DNA of 64,000 bases from Streptococcus chenjunshii (GCF_003086355.1 NZ_CP031733.1:992001-1056000), one strand, 5' to 3'; positions 33,995 to 43,861 are shown, numbered from the stretch's first letter. Notes: generated by a model from the letters alone, not told the origin. Numbers and translations are program-made.

Positions 33995-34315
33995 ATGGCA
34001 GAGAAACAAACAGCAGGTCATGATCTTTTGGGAGCTTTTGCTCCTAAATTTGCAGAACTTAATGATGAGGTGCTTTTTGGGGAAGTTTGGTCCCGTGAAG
34101 AGGAACTGTCCCCTAAACTGCGGTCTATTGTAACCGTATCAGCTTTGGTCAGCGGCGGTAATCTGGAGCAGCTGGAGCATCACCTTCAGAGAGCTAAGGC
34201 TAATGGTGTTACAAAGGATGAAATAGCAGAAATTCTTACTCATCTGGCTTTTTATACCGGCTGGCCTAAAGCTTGGTCTGCTTTTAATCGTGCTAAAGAA
34301 ATTTGGACAGATTAG
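33995..34315 (+). CDS. Carboxymuconolactone decarboxylase family protein
   Basis: 106-aa helical AhpD-like-fold protein. Family pattern: FGEVWSREEELSPKLRSIVT, then LVSGGNLEQLEHHLQRAKAN, then EIAEILTHLAFYTGWPKAWS. The Glu and His of the EQLEHHL segment are the conserved polar residues; no CXXC peroxidatic pair is present, so it is not a classical AhpD. GAGGAGG precedes the ATG and itself follows directly on element E4. A terminator follows at 34347. Probably functionally tied to the cupin at 32717; substrate unknown. Confidence 0.9.
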   Translation: MAEKQTAGHDLLGAFAPKFAELNDEVLFGEVWSREEELSPKLRSIVTVSALVSGGNLEQLEHHLQRAKANGVTKDEIAEILTHLAFYTGWPKAWSAFNRAKEIWTD

Positions 34316-34346
34316 GGGAGAAGAGCTGAGCAGATAGCCATTAATG

Positions 34347-34391
34347 AAAAAAGCAAGGCTCCTGACAGCTTATCCAGACGGCCTTGCTTTT
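34347..34391 (+). terminator. Terminator after the decarboxylase-like gene
   Basis: AAAAAAGCAAGGC / GCCTTGCTTTT, 11 bp, with a T-rich tail. Confidence 0.85.
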
Positions 34392-34420
34392 AGTTTTTAC
34401 AGAAAGAAAAAGGGGGATTT

Positions 34421-35236
34421 ATGGAATATCTCACTTTAAATAATAAAATGCAGATACCTATTTTAGGTTTTGGCACCTATTCGGTTAACCCCAGACAGAC
34501 TAGAAAATATGTCAGCCATGCCATTGCAGCGGGGTATCGGCTGATTGATACGGCTCAGTATTATCATAACGAAAGAGAAGTAGGGCAGGCTCTGGCTGAA
34601 TCGGGACTTAGGCGCAGTGAATTTTTTATTACAACTAAAACGCAGACTGACGGTTACAAAGCTACTGTCAGAGGTTTGGACAAATCTTTGCAGCTGCTTG
34701 GTGGCGATTACTGTGATTTAGTGCTTATTCATTGGCCAACTGCTGACAGTCTGGGAACCTATAAAGCTTTAGAAGAGTTTTATTATGCCGGAAAAATCAA
34801 AGCAATCGGTCTATCAAATTTTAATCATTTAGAGGTTGAAGAAATCATCAAAGAAACTGAAGTTAAACCTGTTGTCAATCAGATTGAAACGCATCCTTTC
34901 TTCCAACAAAAGAAAATGCACCGTTATTTAAATCAGCGGGGTCTGGTTCATGAAGCTTGGTCGCCTTTAGGTGAGGGACTGTCGGGATTAATGACGGCAC
35001 CTGCATTTAAAGGTCTTGCAGAAAAATATAAAAAATCACCGGTACAGATTATTTTACGCTTTCTGACTCAGGAAGGCATTGTTGTGATTCCTAAATCAAC
35101 CAATCCCCAACATATCAAAGATAATATCAATATCTTTGATTTCCGGCTGACAGAGGACGAAATCAGCAGTCTGAGACAGTTAGATAAAAGCCAGTCTATT
35201 ACCGGCTGGCCTAGAAGCATGGCGATTGAGAAATAA
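34421..35236 (+). CDS. Aldo-keto reductase
   Basis: 271-aa NADPH-dependent carbonyl reductase of the 2,5-diketo-gluconate reductase type. Tetrad: Asp43 (LIDTAQYYHNE), Tyr48, Lys73 (TTKTQ) and His104 (VLIHWP). IPKSTNPQHIKDN is the NADPH phosphate-binding segment. AGGGGGA precedes the ATG. The physiological substrate is unknown; such enzymes commonly reduce methylglyoxal and other reactive carbonyls. Preceded by a terminator and followed by one (35273), so monocistronic. Confidence 0.92.
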   Translation: MEYLTLNNKMQIPILGFGTYSVNPRQTRKYVSHAIAAGYRLIDTAQYYHNEREVGQALAESGLRRSEFFITTKTQTDGYKATVRGLDKSLQLLGGDYCDLVLIHWPTADSLGTYKALEEFYYAGKIKAIGLSNFNHLEVEEIIKETEVKPVVNQIETHPFFQQKKMHRYLNQRGLVHEAWSPLGEGLSGLMTAPAFKGLAEKYKKSPVQIILRFLTQEGIVVIPKSTNPQHIKDNINIFDFRLTEDEISSLRQLDKSQSITGWPRSMAIEK

Positions 35237-35272
35237 GTGATAAGGCATTTTTGACTTATAAATAAAGAAGGA

Positions 35273-35312
35273 CTAAGCTGGGACAGAGATAAAAGTATCC
35301 CCAGCTTAGTTT
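35273..35312 (+). terminator. Terminator after the aldo-keto reductase gene
   Basis: CTAAGCTGGG / CCCAGCTTAG 10-bp stem followed by TTTGCTTTG. Confidence 0.65.
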
Positions 35313-35510
35313 GCTTTGTAAGGATAGATTTTTATGGGTATAGGTCTTTTACTGGATGTGTCTTGCTATTCTTAACCCAACTGTGCAGAGATGGGGCTGC
35401 TTCCTGACAGCTCGATCCTAAAACTTAGAGAGTAAAGGAACTTTGCATTCTGGGGCTTTGTTCCGACTAAACTCTATGCCCCTGTTCTTTTTGATTAGCA
35501 GCTTGTTTTT

Positions 35511-36365
35511 CTATTTCCGTTCTGAAGCCGACCGGCAGCGTTCAATCAATTTATCCCATTTGAGACGGTTTTCTTTTTTGAATACAAAGTAAAAAGTCAC
35601 TTTAGCTTTATCCTCGCGAATAGGAATAATTTTCTTATGCTCAGCTGCCCGGCCTAAATCGGTAATGTCTGTGACAAAATGAGGAAATTCTCCCGCTGAG
35701 GCAACCTCTGTAAAGGCCTGGTTATCCTCCATATAAAGAAAATTAGCGCTGGGGATTTCTGTCTTAACCAAGTCCATCCAAAAACCAATATCCATAAGAA
35801 TAAGAATATTTTGTCCGGCTAAGTCCGCAAACGAAATCGTATCATATTTTGCAAGAGAGTGTTCAAGCGGAACTTGTATATAGAGGGTTTCATCGAAGAA
35901 AGGCACAGCAGCAAGCAGCCTGTTATCAGGAATACGGCTTGCAATAGCCAAGTCATACTTATCATTAAGCAGGTCCGCTATCATCTGTTTTTCATCTGCC
36001 AGCAGCTTGCTTACCGCTTCCAATCGGAAGGCTGCCGCTTGTTCCAAAACGGCATCGCGCGGTGCTGGTGCGATGGAAGCAAAGTGCAGTTTTGAAGAAT
36101 AGTTTGCCTGACGGCGTACAGCATCTATCATCTCTTTCTGCAGGTCTGTTACCTTTTGTGCATAGTCAACGAGAAGCAGCCCGTTTTCGTTAAAGCTTGT
36201 TTTGTTTTGGGAGCGGTTGAATAATGGGGCACCTATCATTGATTCTATTTTTTTCATAGATTGGCTGAGGGCAGGCTGTGAGATGTGCAGTTCTTCTGCT
36301 GCAGCAGATAAAGTTCCTGTCCGATAAAAAGCTAGAAGCTGTTCCAGTAAATAGCTGTCAATCAT
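35511..36365 (-). CDS. LysR-family transcriptional regulator
   Basis: 284 aa. HTH: LLAFYRTGTLSAAAEELHIS, then QPALSQSMKKIESMIGAPLF, then NRSQNKTSFNENG. The effector domain follows from about residue 92. It is divergent from two aldo-keto reductase genes (36469, 37385) with a 103-bp shared regulatory region, the standard LysR arrangement, so it most likely controls them and itself. A palindrome AAAAGTA-TTG-TACTTTT sits in that region. Confidence 0.9.
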   Translation of the reverse strand: MIDSYLLEQLLAFYRTGTLSAAAEELHISQPALSQSMKKIESMIGAPLFNRSQNKTSFNENGLLLVDYAQKVTDLQKEMIDAVRRQANYSSKLHFASIAPAPRDAVLEQAAAFRLEAVSKLLADEKQMIADLLNDKYDLAIASRIPDNRLLAAVPFFDETLYIQVPLEHSLAKYDTISFADLAGQNILILMDIGFWMDLVKTEIPSANFLYMEDNQAFTEVASAGEFPHFVTDITDLGRAAEHKKIIPIREDKAKVTFYFVFKKENRLKWDKLIERCRSASERK

Positions 36366-36408
36366 ATTTTTCCTCCTGCTATTACTTTTAATTATACCAT
36401 AATAAGAA

Positions 36409-36425
36409 AAAAGTATTGTACTTTT
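36409..36425. promoter_or_regulatory. Candidate LysR operator between divergent genes
   Basis: AAAAGTA (36409-36415), TTG, TACTTTT (36419-36425): perfect 7-bp arms, in the 103-bp gap between the LysR gene and the aldo-keto reductase gene. Confidence 0.5.
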
Positions 36426-36468
36426 CAGAGGAAAAGGAGTAAGGTAAAAGAAAAAGGAGGTAGAGAGT

Positions 36469-37320
36469 ATGACAGCAGTAACCTTAAATAACGGCCTTAC
36501 TATTCCGCAAATTGGTTTTGGGGTTTTTCAAGTGCCGGATCTCAGCCAATGTGAGGAGGCTGTGGCAACCGCTCTTGCAGCAGGCTATCGCCATATTGAT
36601 ACAGCTGCAGCTTATATGAATGAGTCAGCAGTCGGGAAAGCCGTCCGCGAATCAGGTATCCCCCGAGAAGACATTTTTGTGACCAGCAAACTATGGGTTC
36701 AGGATTTTGGCTATGAAAATGCCAAAAAAGCGATTCAGACGTCTTTAAATCATCTTGGGCTTGATTATATTGATATGTATTTACTTCACCAGGCTGTCGG
36801 CGATTATCCTGGGGCTTGGCGGGCTTTGGAAGAAGCTTATCGGGAAGGAAAGATTAAGGCAATTGGTGTTTCTAATTTTTATCCGGAACGTCTGGCGGAT
36901 TTCTGTGAAACAGTTGATATTCTGCCAGCTGTTAATCAAATTGAAATTCACCCTTTCTTTCAGCGCAGTAAAGACTTAGCTGTTGCTAAAGAATACGGTG
37001 TTGCTCTTGAAGCATGGGGACCTTTTGCTGAAGGGAAATTCGATATCTTTAATCACCCTGTTTTGACCGCAGTCGGAGAAAAATACGGGAAAACAGCTGC
37101 TCAGGTGGCTCTGCGCTGGAATTTAGACCGCGGAGTAATTGTTCTGCCAAAATCCGTCCATAAAGACCGTATCGAGGCTAATATCGATGTGTTCGATTTC
37201 ACCCTTTCGGAAGAAGACCATGCCAAAATTGCAGCGCTTGATATGGGACACAGTGAGATTATTAATTACTATGATCCTGCAGTTATTAAGATGCTGCACG
37301 GCATCAAAATCCATGATTAA
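36469..37320 (+). CDS. Aldo-keto reductase
   Basis: 283 aa. Tetrad Asp44 (HIDTAAAYMNE), Tyr49, Lys74 (TSKLW), His107 (YLLHQ). Note His-Gln after LL rather than His-Trp, as in one AKR5 branch. VLPKSVHKDRIEAN is the cofactor phosphate site. AAAGGAGG lies before the ATG. Followed 64 bp later by a paralogue with about the same length; the two form an operon under the divergent LysR regulator. Substrate unknown. Confidence 0.92.
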   Translation: MTAVTLNNGLTIPQIGFGVFQVPDLSQCEEAVATALAAGYRHIDTAAAYMNESAVGKAVRESGIPREDIFVTSKLWVQDFGYENAKKAIQTSLNHLGLDYIDMYLLHQAVGDYPGAWRALEEAYREGKIKAIGVSNFYPERLADFCETVDILPAVNQIEIHPFFQRSKDLAVAKEYGVALEAWGPFAEGKFDIFNHPVLTAVGEKYGKTAAQVALRWNLDRGVIVLPKSVHKDRIEANIDVFDFTLSEEDHAKIAALDMGHSEIINYYDPAVIKMLHGIKIHD

Positions 37321-37384
37321 TATGAAATGTGCAGTTTTTAATTGACAGTTATTTGTATTTCTAGACAGGAAAAGAAGGTAAAAA

Positions 37385-38242
37385 ATGAGAACTATTGCAT
37401 TAAATGATGGGCACACTATCCCAGCTGTCGGTTTTGGGGTTTTCCTGATTCCCGCTGACGGTTCAACCTATACGGCTGTAAAGGAAGCTTTAGCTGCGGG
37501 CTACCGGCATATTGATACAGCTCAGGCCTATTTTAATGAGGCAGAGGTTGGCCGAGCTATCGCAGACAGCGGTATTCCAAGAGAAGAGATCTATGTGACA
37601 ACCAAGCTGTGGCTGCAGGATTATGCTTATGATTTAGCGGTTAAAGGCATTAACAGTTCATTGGAAAGACTGGGACTGGATTATATTGACTTATTATTGC
37701 TGCATCAGCCTTACGGAGAAGTTGAGCAGGCTTGGAAAGCTCTGGAAGAAGCACAGACAGCAGGTAAAATCAAATCCATCGGAGTTTCTAATATGACGCC
37801 TACACTCTGGCAGCGCTATGTACCGCATTTCAATACAGTGCCTGCAGTCAATCAGGTTGAACTTCACCCTTATTCCCAGCAAAAAGAACTGCGTGCTCTT
37901 CTGGCTAAAGATAAGGTTATTGTCGAAGCTTGGGGTCCGCTTGGGCAAGGCAATAAGGAACTGCTGTCAGATCCGGCAGTTGTAAAGCTGGCTAAAAAAT
38001 ACGGCAAAGATGTCGGTCAGATTATCCTGCGTTTTGAAAATCAAGAGGGAATCGTTGTGCTGCCTAAATCGACCAAACCGGAGCGCATCAAATCCAACCT
38101 TAATATTTTCGATTTTGAGCTGACGCCGTCTGAATTAGAAGAACTGCGTGCTTTAGACACTGGTAAAGGCGCACACGATCCGGATGCCCCGGGCGTGGGA
38201 GAGTACCTCTTGTCTAACTATGATATCCATGCGGATGATTAA
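37385..38242 (+). CDS. Aldo-keto reductase, tandem paralogue
   Basis: 285 aa. Tetrad Asp44 (HIDTAQAYFNE), Tyr49, Lys74 (TTKLW), His107 (LLLHQ). VLPKSTKPERIKSN binds the NADPH phosphate. It closely resembles the gene at 36469 (shared YRHIDTA, SGIPRE, LERLGLDYID-type blocks), so a tandem duplication followed by divergence is likely. AGGAAAAGAAGG precedes the ATG. A terminator-like hairpin follows at 38255. Confidence 0.92.
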   Translation: MRTIALNDGHTIPAVGFGVFLIPADGSTYTAVKEALAAGYRHIDTAQAYFNEAEVGRAIADSGIPREEIYVTTKLWLQDYAYDLAVKGINSSLERLGLDYIDLLLLHQPYGEVEQAWKALEEAQTAGKIKSIGVSNMTPTLWQRYVPHFNTVPAVNQVELHPYSQQKELRALLAKDKVIVEAWGPLGQGNKELLSDPAVVKLAKKYGKDVGQIILRFENQEGIVVLPKSTKPERIKSNLNIFDFELTPSELEELRALDTGKGAHDPDAPGVGEYLLSNYDIHADD

Positions 38243-38254
38243 AAACAAAGTCAT

Positions 38255-38320
38255 GGCAATGGACAGGTGTCTTTTAGATTAACGATCTGTTTCTCTTAAA
38301 AGAAGACGTCCGTTTTTGCC
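38255..38320 (+). terminator. Terminator-like hairpin, copy 1 of a pair flanking mazEF
   Basis: GGCAATGGACAGGTGTC ... GACGTCCGTTTTTGCC: GGAC/GTCC and TCTTTTA/TAAAAGA stems, then TTTTT. It is homologous to the sequence at 39248-39312. Confidence 0.65.
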
Positions 38321-38397
38321 TTATAATGAGGTATTTTAACTGAGCTTATCACAACTGATACTATTTATCAGCCGATATAAATCAAGTACACAGAGTA

Positions 38398-38426
38398 TAT
38401 ACAAAATGATACATCTATGATATAAT
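38398..38426 (+). promoter_or_regulatory. mazEF promoter
   Basis: TATACA (38398-38403), 17 bp, extended -10 TGATATAAT (TATAAT 38421-38426). Weak -35 offset by the TG extension. Confidence 0.6.
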
Positions 38427-38453
38427 GAAGGTGAGAAGATAGGAGGTGGAGTG

Positions 38454-38699
38454 ATGCAACTGACAGTTAATAAATGGGGAAATAGTTCTGCTATCAGGCT
38501 TCCCAAGCAGCTTGTTCAGCAATTGCAGCTGCAGGTAAATGATGTGCTTGATTATAAAGTTTCTGGCAATAAAATTATTTTAGAAAAGGTGGCAACGGTA
38601 CCTGAACTGACCGTTGAAGAACTCTTTAAAGATTATCAAGGAGAACCTGTAGATGTGACTCCCGTCTTGTTTGAAAGAAGGGGCAATGAACAATGGTAA
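38454..38699 (+). CDS. MazE-like antitoxin (AbrB/SpoVT fold)
   Basis: 81 aa from the ATG at 38454, after AGGAGGTGGA; a GTG three bases upstream is possible. It has the MazE swapped-hairpin N-terminus LTVNKWGNSSAIRLPKQLVQ and VNDVLDYKVSGNKIILEKV, which binds DNA, and an acidic C-terminal tail (ELTVEELFKDYQGEPVDVTP) of the kind that occupies the toxin active site. Overlaps the toxin start by seven bases. It should repress its own promoter together with the toxin. Confidence 0.92.
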   Translation: MQLTVNKWGNSSAIRLPKQLVQQLQLQVNDVLDYKVSGNKIILEKVATVPELTVEELFKDYQGEPVDVTPVLFERRGNEQW

Positions 38700-39025
38700 G
38701 TATTAAACAGGGCTCCATTATTAAAATTAGCCTTGACCCCAAGCAGGGGCATGAGCAAAAGGGATATCGTCCTTACATTTGTTTAAGTCATAGTGTTGTC
38801 ACCAAATATTCAAATATTGCCATCTTTGCCCCAATCAGTAATACCAAACGTGACTATCCCTTTTATGTTCCGTTAAAAGGGACGAAAACAACTGGAAAAG
38901 TCCTGCTGGACCAATTGGTGACCATTGACTTTAATGCCAGAGATTACCGCTATGTAGAGGATGTTACAGAGGGATTATTAGATAATCTGCTAGCCCGTGT
39001 AAAAGTATTATTTGAAAAAGGCTGA
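38693..39025 (+). CDS. MazF/PemK-family toxin endoribonuclease
   Basis: 110-aa sequence-specific mRNA interferase. Family motifs: KQGSIIKISLDPKQGHEQKG and YRPYICLSHS, containing the conserved Arg of the GxRP-type loop, FAPISNTKRDYPFYVPL, and GKVLLDQLVTIDFNAR with the late polar residues. Coupled to the antitoxin (ATG overlaps the antitoxin end by seven bases). No truncation, so the module looks functional. Chromosomal, flanked on both sides by similar terminator-like hairpins. Confidence 0.92.
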   Translation: MVSIKQGSIIKISLDPKQGHEQKGYRPYICLSHSVVTKYSNIAIFAPISNTKRDYPFYVPLKGTKTTGKVLLDQLVTIDFNARDYRYVEDVTEGLLDNLLARVKVLFEKG

Positions 39026-39247
39026 CTTCATTTAACAATACCAGAGGAAGAGCAGAGCGAAATAAGCTCAATCAGCAAGGAACACTGCGATTTTAGCGGC
39101 AATCCGACAGTATTTTGTGATCTTTACCGCCTTGAAAACGGGGAATAATAGGGCCTTGGGATGTGATTGAGCAGTATAAAGACTAAGCTTTAAGCCTGTA
39201 AAGCTTCTTAGTCCATCCTCAAGTCGCTTATCATAAATGAAAGCTCC

Positions 39248-39312
39248 GGCAACGGACAGGTTTCTTTTCGGTTAATTTTTGATGACCTTTACAGGAAACC
39301 GTCCGTTTTTGC
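39248..39312 (+). terminator. Terminator-like hairpin, copy 2 of a pair flanking mazEF
   Basis: GGCAACGGACAGGTTTC ... GAAACCGTCCGTTTTTGC: CGGAC-A-GGTTTC / GAAACC-GTCCG, then TTTTT. It sits about 220 bp after mazF in a 437-bp gap (39026-39462) that holds no gene. Confidence 0.7.
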
Positions 39313-39462
39313 TATACTAGAAACCATATCAAAATATATAAAACTATAAAACGGCTTTTTTCAAGCAGTAAATTTTTGACGTTTACAGCATAAACTTCCT
39401 ACTTAAGTATCAATGAACTGACGTTTATAAAACAAAACTGAAGAGGAGTTCGGGAGGGATTT

Positions 39463-40254
39463 ATGAAAACGAATTATAAGAACTGGGTGCCTAAAAATAT
39501 GATTGGCGCTTTTCTGGCAGGATTTGCTGCAGGATTGATTGTGCTGCTGATTTTAACCTGCAGTCCGCTTTTAGCTGCCGGGACTTTAAAAACGGTATTA
39601 GTTCTGTTCTTTTTAGTTCTGACTCTTATTCTTGGGCTTATCGGTCTATGGCTTTTTAGGATGTATCGGGCTTTTTCTTATTATGGCCAACGGCAGCTGG
39701 CGCGGCAGATTGTTGAGAATATAGCAGCTTATGTAGACCTGCCGGAAGGAGGGCTAGGTCTTGATGTTGGCTGCGGCAGCGGTGTGCTGACTATTGCCTG
39801 CGCTAAACGCAATCCTCGGGCACGTATGATCGGTATTGACCCTTGGGATGGAGAGTATAAGTCTTACAGTAAGGAACTTTGTAAAAACAATGCCAAAGCA
39901 GAAGGGGCAGCTAATGTATCTTTTGCTAAAGGCTGTGCGACGAAATTGAACTTTGCTGACGAAACCTTCGATGGTGTGACCAGCAATTATGTTTATCACA
40001 ATATTTTTAGTAAAGACCGCCAGGCTTTTTTGCTTGAAACGCTTAGAACCTTAAAAAAGGGTGGTATTTTTGTTATTCATGATTTGATTACCAAGAAACG
40101 TTACGGTGATATGCAGGCCTTTATGAGAAAATTAAAAGCCATGGGCTATGAAGAGGTCCAGCTTCTGGATACGACGGATGGCAGCTTTATGTCGTTAAAA
40201 GAAGCTTTTTGGCTGGGACTGTCCGGCTCCGCTCTTTTAGCCGGTAAAAAGTAA
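39463..40254 (+). CDS. Membrane-associated class I SAM-dependent methyltransferase
   Basis: 263 aa. Two hydrophobic spans at the N-terminus (MIGAFLAGFAAGLIVLLILT and TVLVLFFLVLTLILGLIGLW, about 14-65) anchor a cytosolic Rossmann methyltransferase. Motif I is GLDVGCGSGVLTIACAKRNP, an acid for the SAM ribose lies in MIGIDPWDG, and SNYVYHNIF plus LRTLKKGGIFVIHD are the later motifs. GAGGAG and GGGAGG sites lie before the ATG. The substrate is unknown; the membrane anchor suggests a lipid or quinone-like acceptor, which is only a guess. Confidence 0.85.
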   Translation: MKTNYKNWVPKNMIGAFLAGFAAGLIVLLILTCSPLLAAGTLKTVLVLFFLVLTLILGLIGLWLFRMYRAFSYYGQRQLARQIVENIAAYVDLPEGGLGLDVGCGSGVLTIACAKRNPRARMIGIDPWDGEYKSYSKELCKNNAKAEGAANVSFAKGCATKLNFADETFDGVTSNYVYHNIFSKDRQAFLLETLRTLKKGGIFVIHDLITKKRYGDMQAFMRKLKAMGYEEVQLLDTTDGSFMSLKEAFWLGLSGSALLAGKK

Positions 40255-40342
40255 CAATCACTTGCTTCCGGATTTGAAGACAGTGATGTTTTCTGCGAAT
40301 GCTGCACAGTATAGCGTTTAGCAATTGTGCTGTGATATAAAG

Positions 40343-40370
40343 GCGTCTTCGAAACCGGAAACGCTTTTTT
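40343..40370 (+). terminator. Terminator after the methyltransferase gene
   Basis: GCGT...TTC / GGAA..ACGC stem followed by six T. Confidence 0.6.
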
Positions 40371-40450
40371 AGCTGAAGGGAAGCGGAAAAATTGAAAAGG
40401 CTTCCATTTTTGCTGGCAACATCAGCTTAAAAGTGATATGATAGGCTTAG

Positions 40451-41947
<1,497 letters not shown>

Positions 41948-41963
41948 TAAGCCTAAAAATGAC

Positions 41964-42003
41964 ACCCCTATTTCCTGTTCGTAGGAAATAGGGGTATTGT
42001 TTT
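41964..42003 (+). terminator. Terminator of the GH1 gene
   Basis: ACCCCTATTTCCT / AGGAAATAGGGGT, a perfect 13-bp stem with loop GTTCGT, then ATTGTTTTG. Confidence 0.88.
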
Positions 42004-42131
42004 GTGCTTAAGACCGCAAGGTAAAAATAAATAAGCAATACGATACAAAGATCTGCGGTAAGACGGTCGTAATCATTCAGTACTTTGAATTTTTAAAAAC
42101 CTCTTAATTAACAGCAGAGAGAAAACGGGAT

Positions 42132-42330
42132 TTAAACAAAGTAATTGATAAATAGAACAAGAACGATCAGACTTAAAGACAGCACCGCTGTCAGCTTTAA
42201 GTGCTCTTTGCCCCAGCCAATAAAGTTAATTGCAGCCCAAATCAACCTTACTTGGGTGATGATAGGGCTGCCAACCGCTATAAGATACCCTAAAAGGCGT
42301 TTAAACAGATCAAGACATTCAACAGTTAAA
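42132..42330 (-). pseudogene. Possible remnant of a small membrane protein gene
   Basis: An open minus-strand frame with no ATG reads LFKRLLGYLIAVGSPIITQV near its start and LKLTAVLSLSLIVLVLFINY near its end, stopping at 42134-42132. The two hydrophobic spans and clean composition look protein-like, but no start codon or ribosome binding site is visible and an in-frame stop lies just upstream. Either a decayed gene or a gene starting at a non-standard codon. Confidence 0.3.
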
Positions 42331-42833
42331 TAAAATCAAAAAATACCAAAAGAAACTGGGACATAACTAAGGATATAGATTAGAAAAGCAGCTATTTTAT
42401 TTTGTCGGCATTGGGGAAACTTACCACAAAAACAACTTAAGAAATAAGAATCCTGCGCACTTATCCTTACTTTCAGATGGGAAAGCCAGATATTTTAAGC
42501 TATTATATCCTATTTTAGCTGCTTTGAACAGCTTATTACATAAATAATATCGTTTTGAAGCGTCTGTGCAAATTTTCTTTATTATTACATTTTGTTAAAA
42601 ATCAACAGGATGTCTAATCAAGGGAACTTTACTGAGTTATTTCAGGGCAGCTCTTGTTTTGATAAGGCGAACAGCTATGCCGTTTGAAAAGGGAACAGTC
42701 AAACGGCAGCCTTATAACTGACTGCCTTGCTTTTACATATTTAAGTCATAAGTCGTTTGACTGGCTTTTTCTTACAGCTATGATAGAATAGAGTACTCCT
42801 TTAAGCAAGGCGCTTAATAGAACAGAGGTTTTT
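42331..42833. other. Non-coding stretch
   Basis: AT-rich and without a convincing gene. A TTGACT at about 42758 and TAGAAT at about 42785 precede the DUF4649 gene but are spaced too far apart to call a promoter with confidence. Confidence 0.45.
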
Positions 42834-43043
42834 ATGATTGAGATTATATATTTGGATGCAGCAGAACAGGAAAAGACAGTGAGTTTTGCCTCATACAGCG
42901 ACTTTAAACGGTCGCAGCAGGAAAATTCAACTGAGATTGCAGATTATTATGAGGTTGTAAAACTGACATATAAAGGTCAGAATTTAAACTATTCAGGCAC
43001 TTATGGTGATATCTTCTTTTATTTACAGCAGAATGATGTTTAA
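42834..43043 (+). CDS. DUF4649 family small protein
   Basis: 69 aa, streptococcal small family of unknown function. Start MIEIIYLDAAEQEKTVSFAS, then SDFKRSQQ, ending LNYSGTYGDIFFYLQQ. AGAGG precedes the ATG. It shares the frame MIxIxYLDxx ... VxKxxYxxQxxxYxGxxGxxxxxL with the gene at 52524, so the window holds two paralogues. No membrane span or signal. Soluble beta-rich protein by composition. Confidence 0.75.
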   Translation: MIEIIYLDAAEQEKTVSFASYSDFKRSQQENSTEIADYYEVVKLTYKGQNLNYSGTYGDIFFYLQQNDV

Positions 43044-43252
43044 ATAACTTTGTGGGAGAATCAGCTGATTGTTTTCTGAAAAGTTGGATCAAAAGCAATA
43101 AGGTCTTCAGAACAAAGTTTCTAAGGGCTTTTGTTTTTTTTATTGGTCTCATTCTTTGCTGATCTGTTTTTATCTCTGCAAGACTATGCTAGTCGGAAGA
43201 TTTTCGTTTTTTATGGTACAATATAAAAAAGCTGAAAAAGGAGAATCATTCA

Positions 43253-43861
43253 ATGAAACCATTCGACAGTAGCAATTTGATCTGGACGCGTCAGCCTGAA
43301 GCGTTTTCAGTTTCGGATGACCGCATTTCTATTACGACCATGCCTTATACAGATTTATGGCAGAAGACCTACTATCATTTTGTGAATGACAATGCCCCCG
43401 TTTTGCAGATGGAAATCAGTGAGCCCTTTTTTTCGTTTACAGTAAAAACAGATTTTTCCGGCAGCCATACCCGTTTTGATCAGTGCGGAATCGTGCTTTA
43501 TCTGGATGCAGAGAATTGGCTGAAAGGATCAGTGGAATATGAGAATGCTGATTTTCAGCATCTGGGAAGCGTTGTGACCAATTTGGGTTACTCTGATTGG
43601 GCCAGTACTGAAATAGATAGTTCTGTTAAATCAATGTGGTACAGGCTGAGCCGCAGAGAGAGCGATTATTGCATTGAGTGTTCGGATGACAGCCGCGTTT
43701 TCCGGCAGATGAGAATCTGTCACCTGCATAAAGGAGAAGGAACTATCCGATTTGGACTCTACGCCTGTTCCCCAGAAAATTCCTCCTTTACAGCCCATTT
43801 TACAAACATGGAGCTGACTGACTGCAAATGGCAGGCACATGACGGCCAGCAGCCGGACTAA
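43253..43861 (+). CDS. DUF1349 family protein
   Basis: 202-aa soluble protein with a concanavalin-like beta-sandwich family signature: TRQPEAFSVSDDRISITTMP, then TDFSGSHTRFDQCGIVLYLD, then WLKGSVEYENADFQHLGSVV, then IRFGLYACSPE. The family resembles carbohydrate-binding or regulatory proteins of unknown function (YeaC/YesU-type). AAGGAGAA precedes the ATG and a terminator follows. It lies next to the beta-glucoside PTS gene, which converges on it; a link to sugar use is plausible but unproven. Confidence 0.85.
   Translation: MKPFDSSNLIWTRQPEAFSVSDDRISITTMPYTDLWQKTYYHFVNDNAPVLQMEISEPFFSFTVKTDFSGSHTRFDQCGIVLYLDAENWLKGSVEYENADFQHLGSVVTNLGYSDWASTEIDSSVKSMWYRLSRRESDYCIECSDDSRVFRQMRICHLHKGEGTIRFGLYACSPENSSFTAHFTNMELTDCKWQAHDGQQPD

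Noticed and set aside
42145..42333. Plus-strand frame of 62 codons
   Set aside because: It is the antisense of the more protein-like minus-strand frame, with basic low-quality composition and no ribosome binding site.
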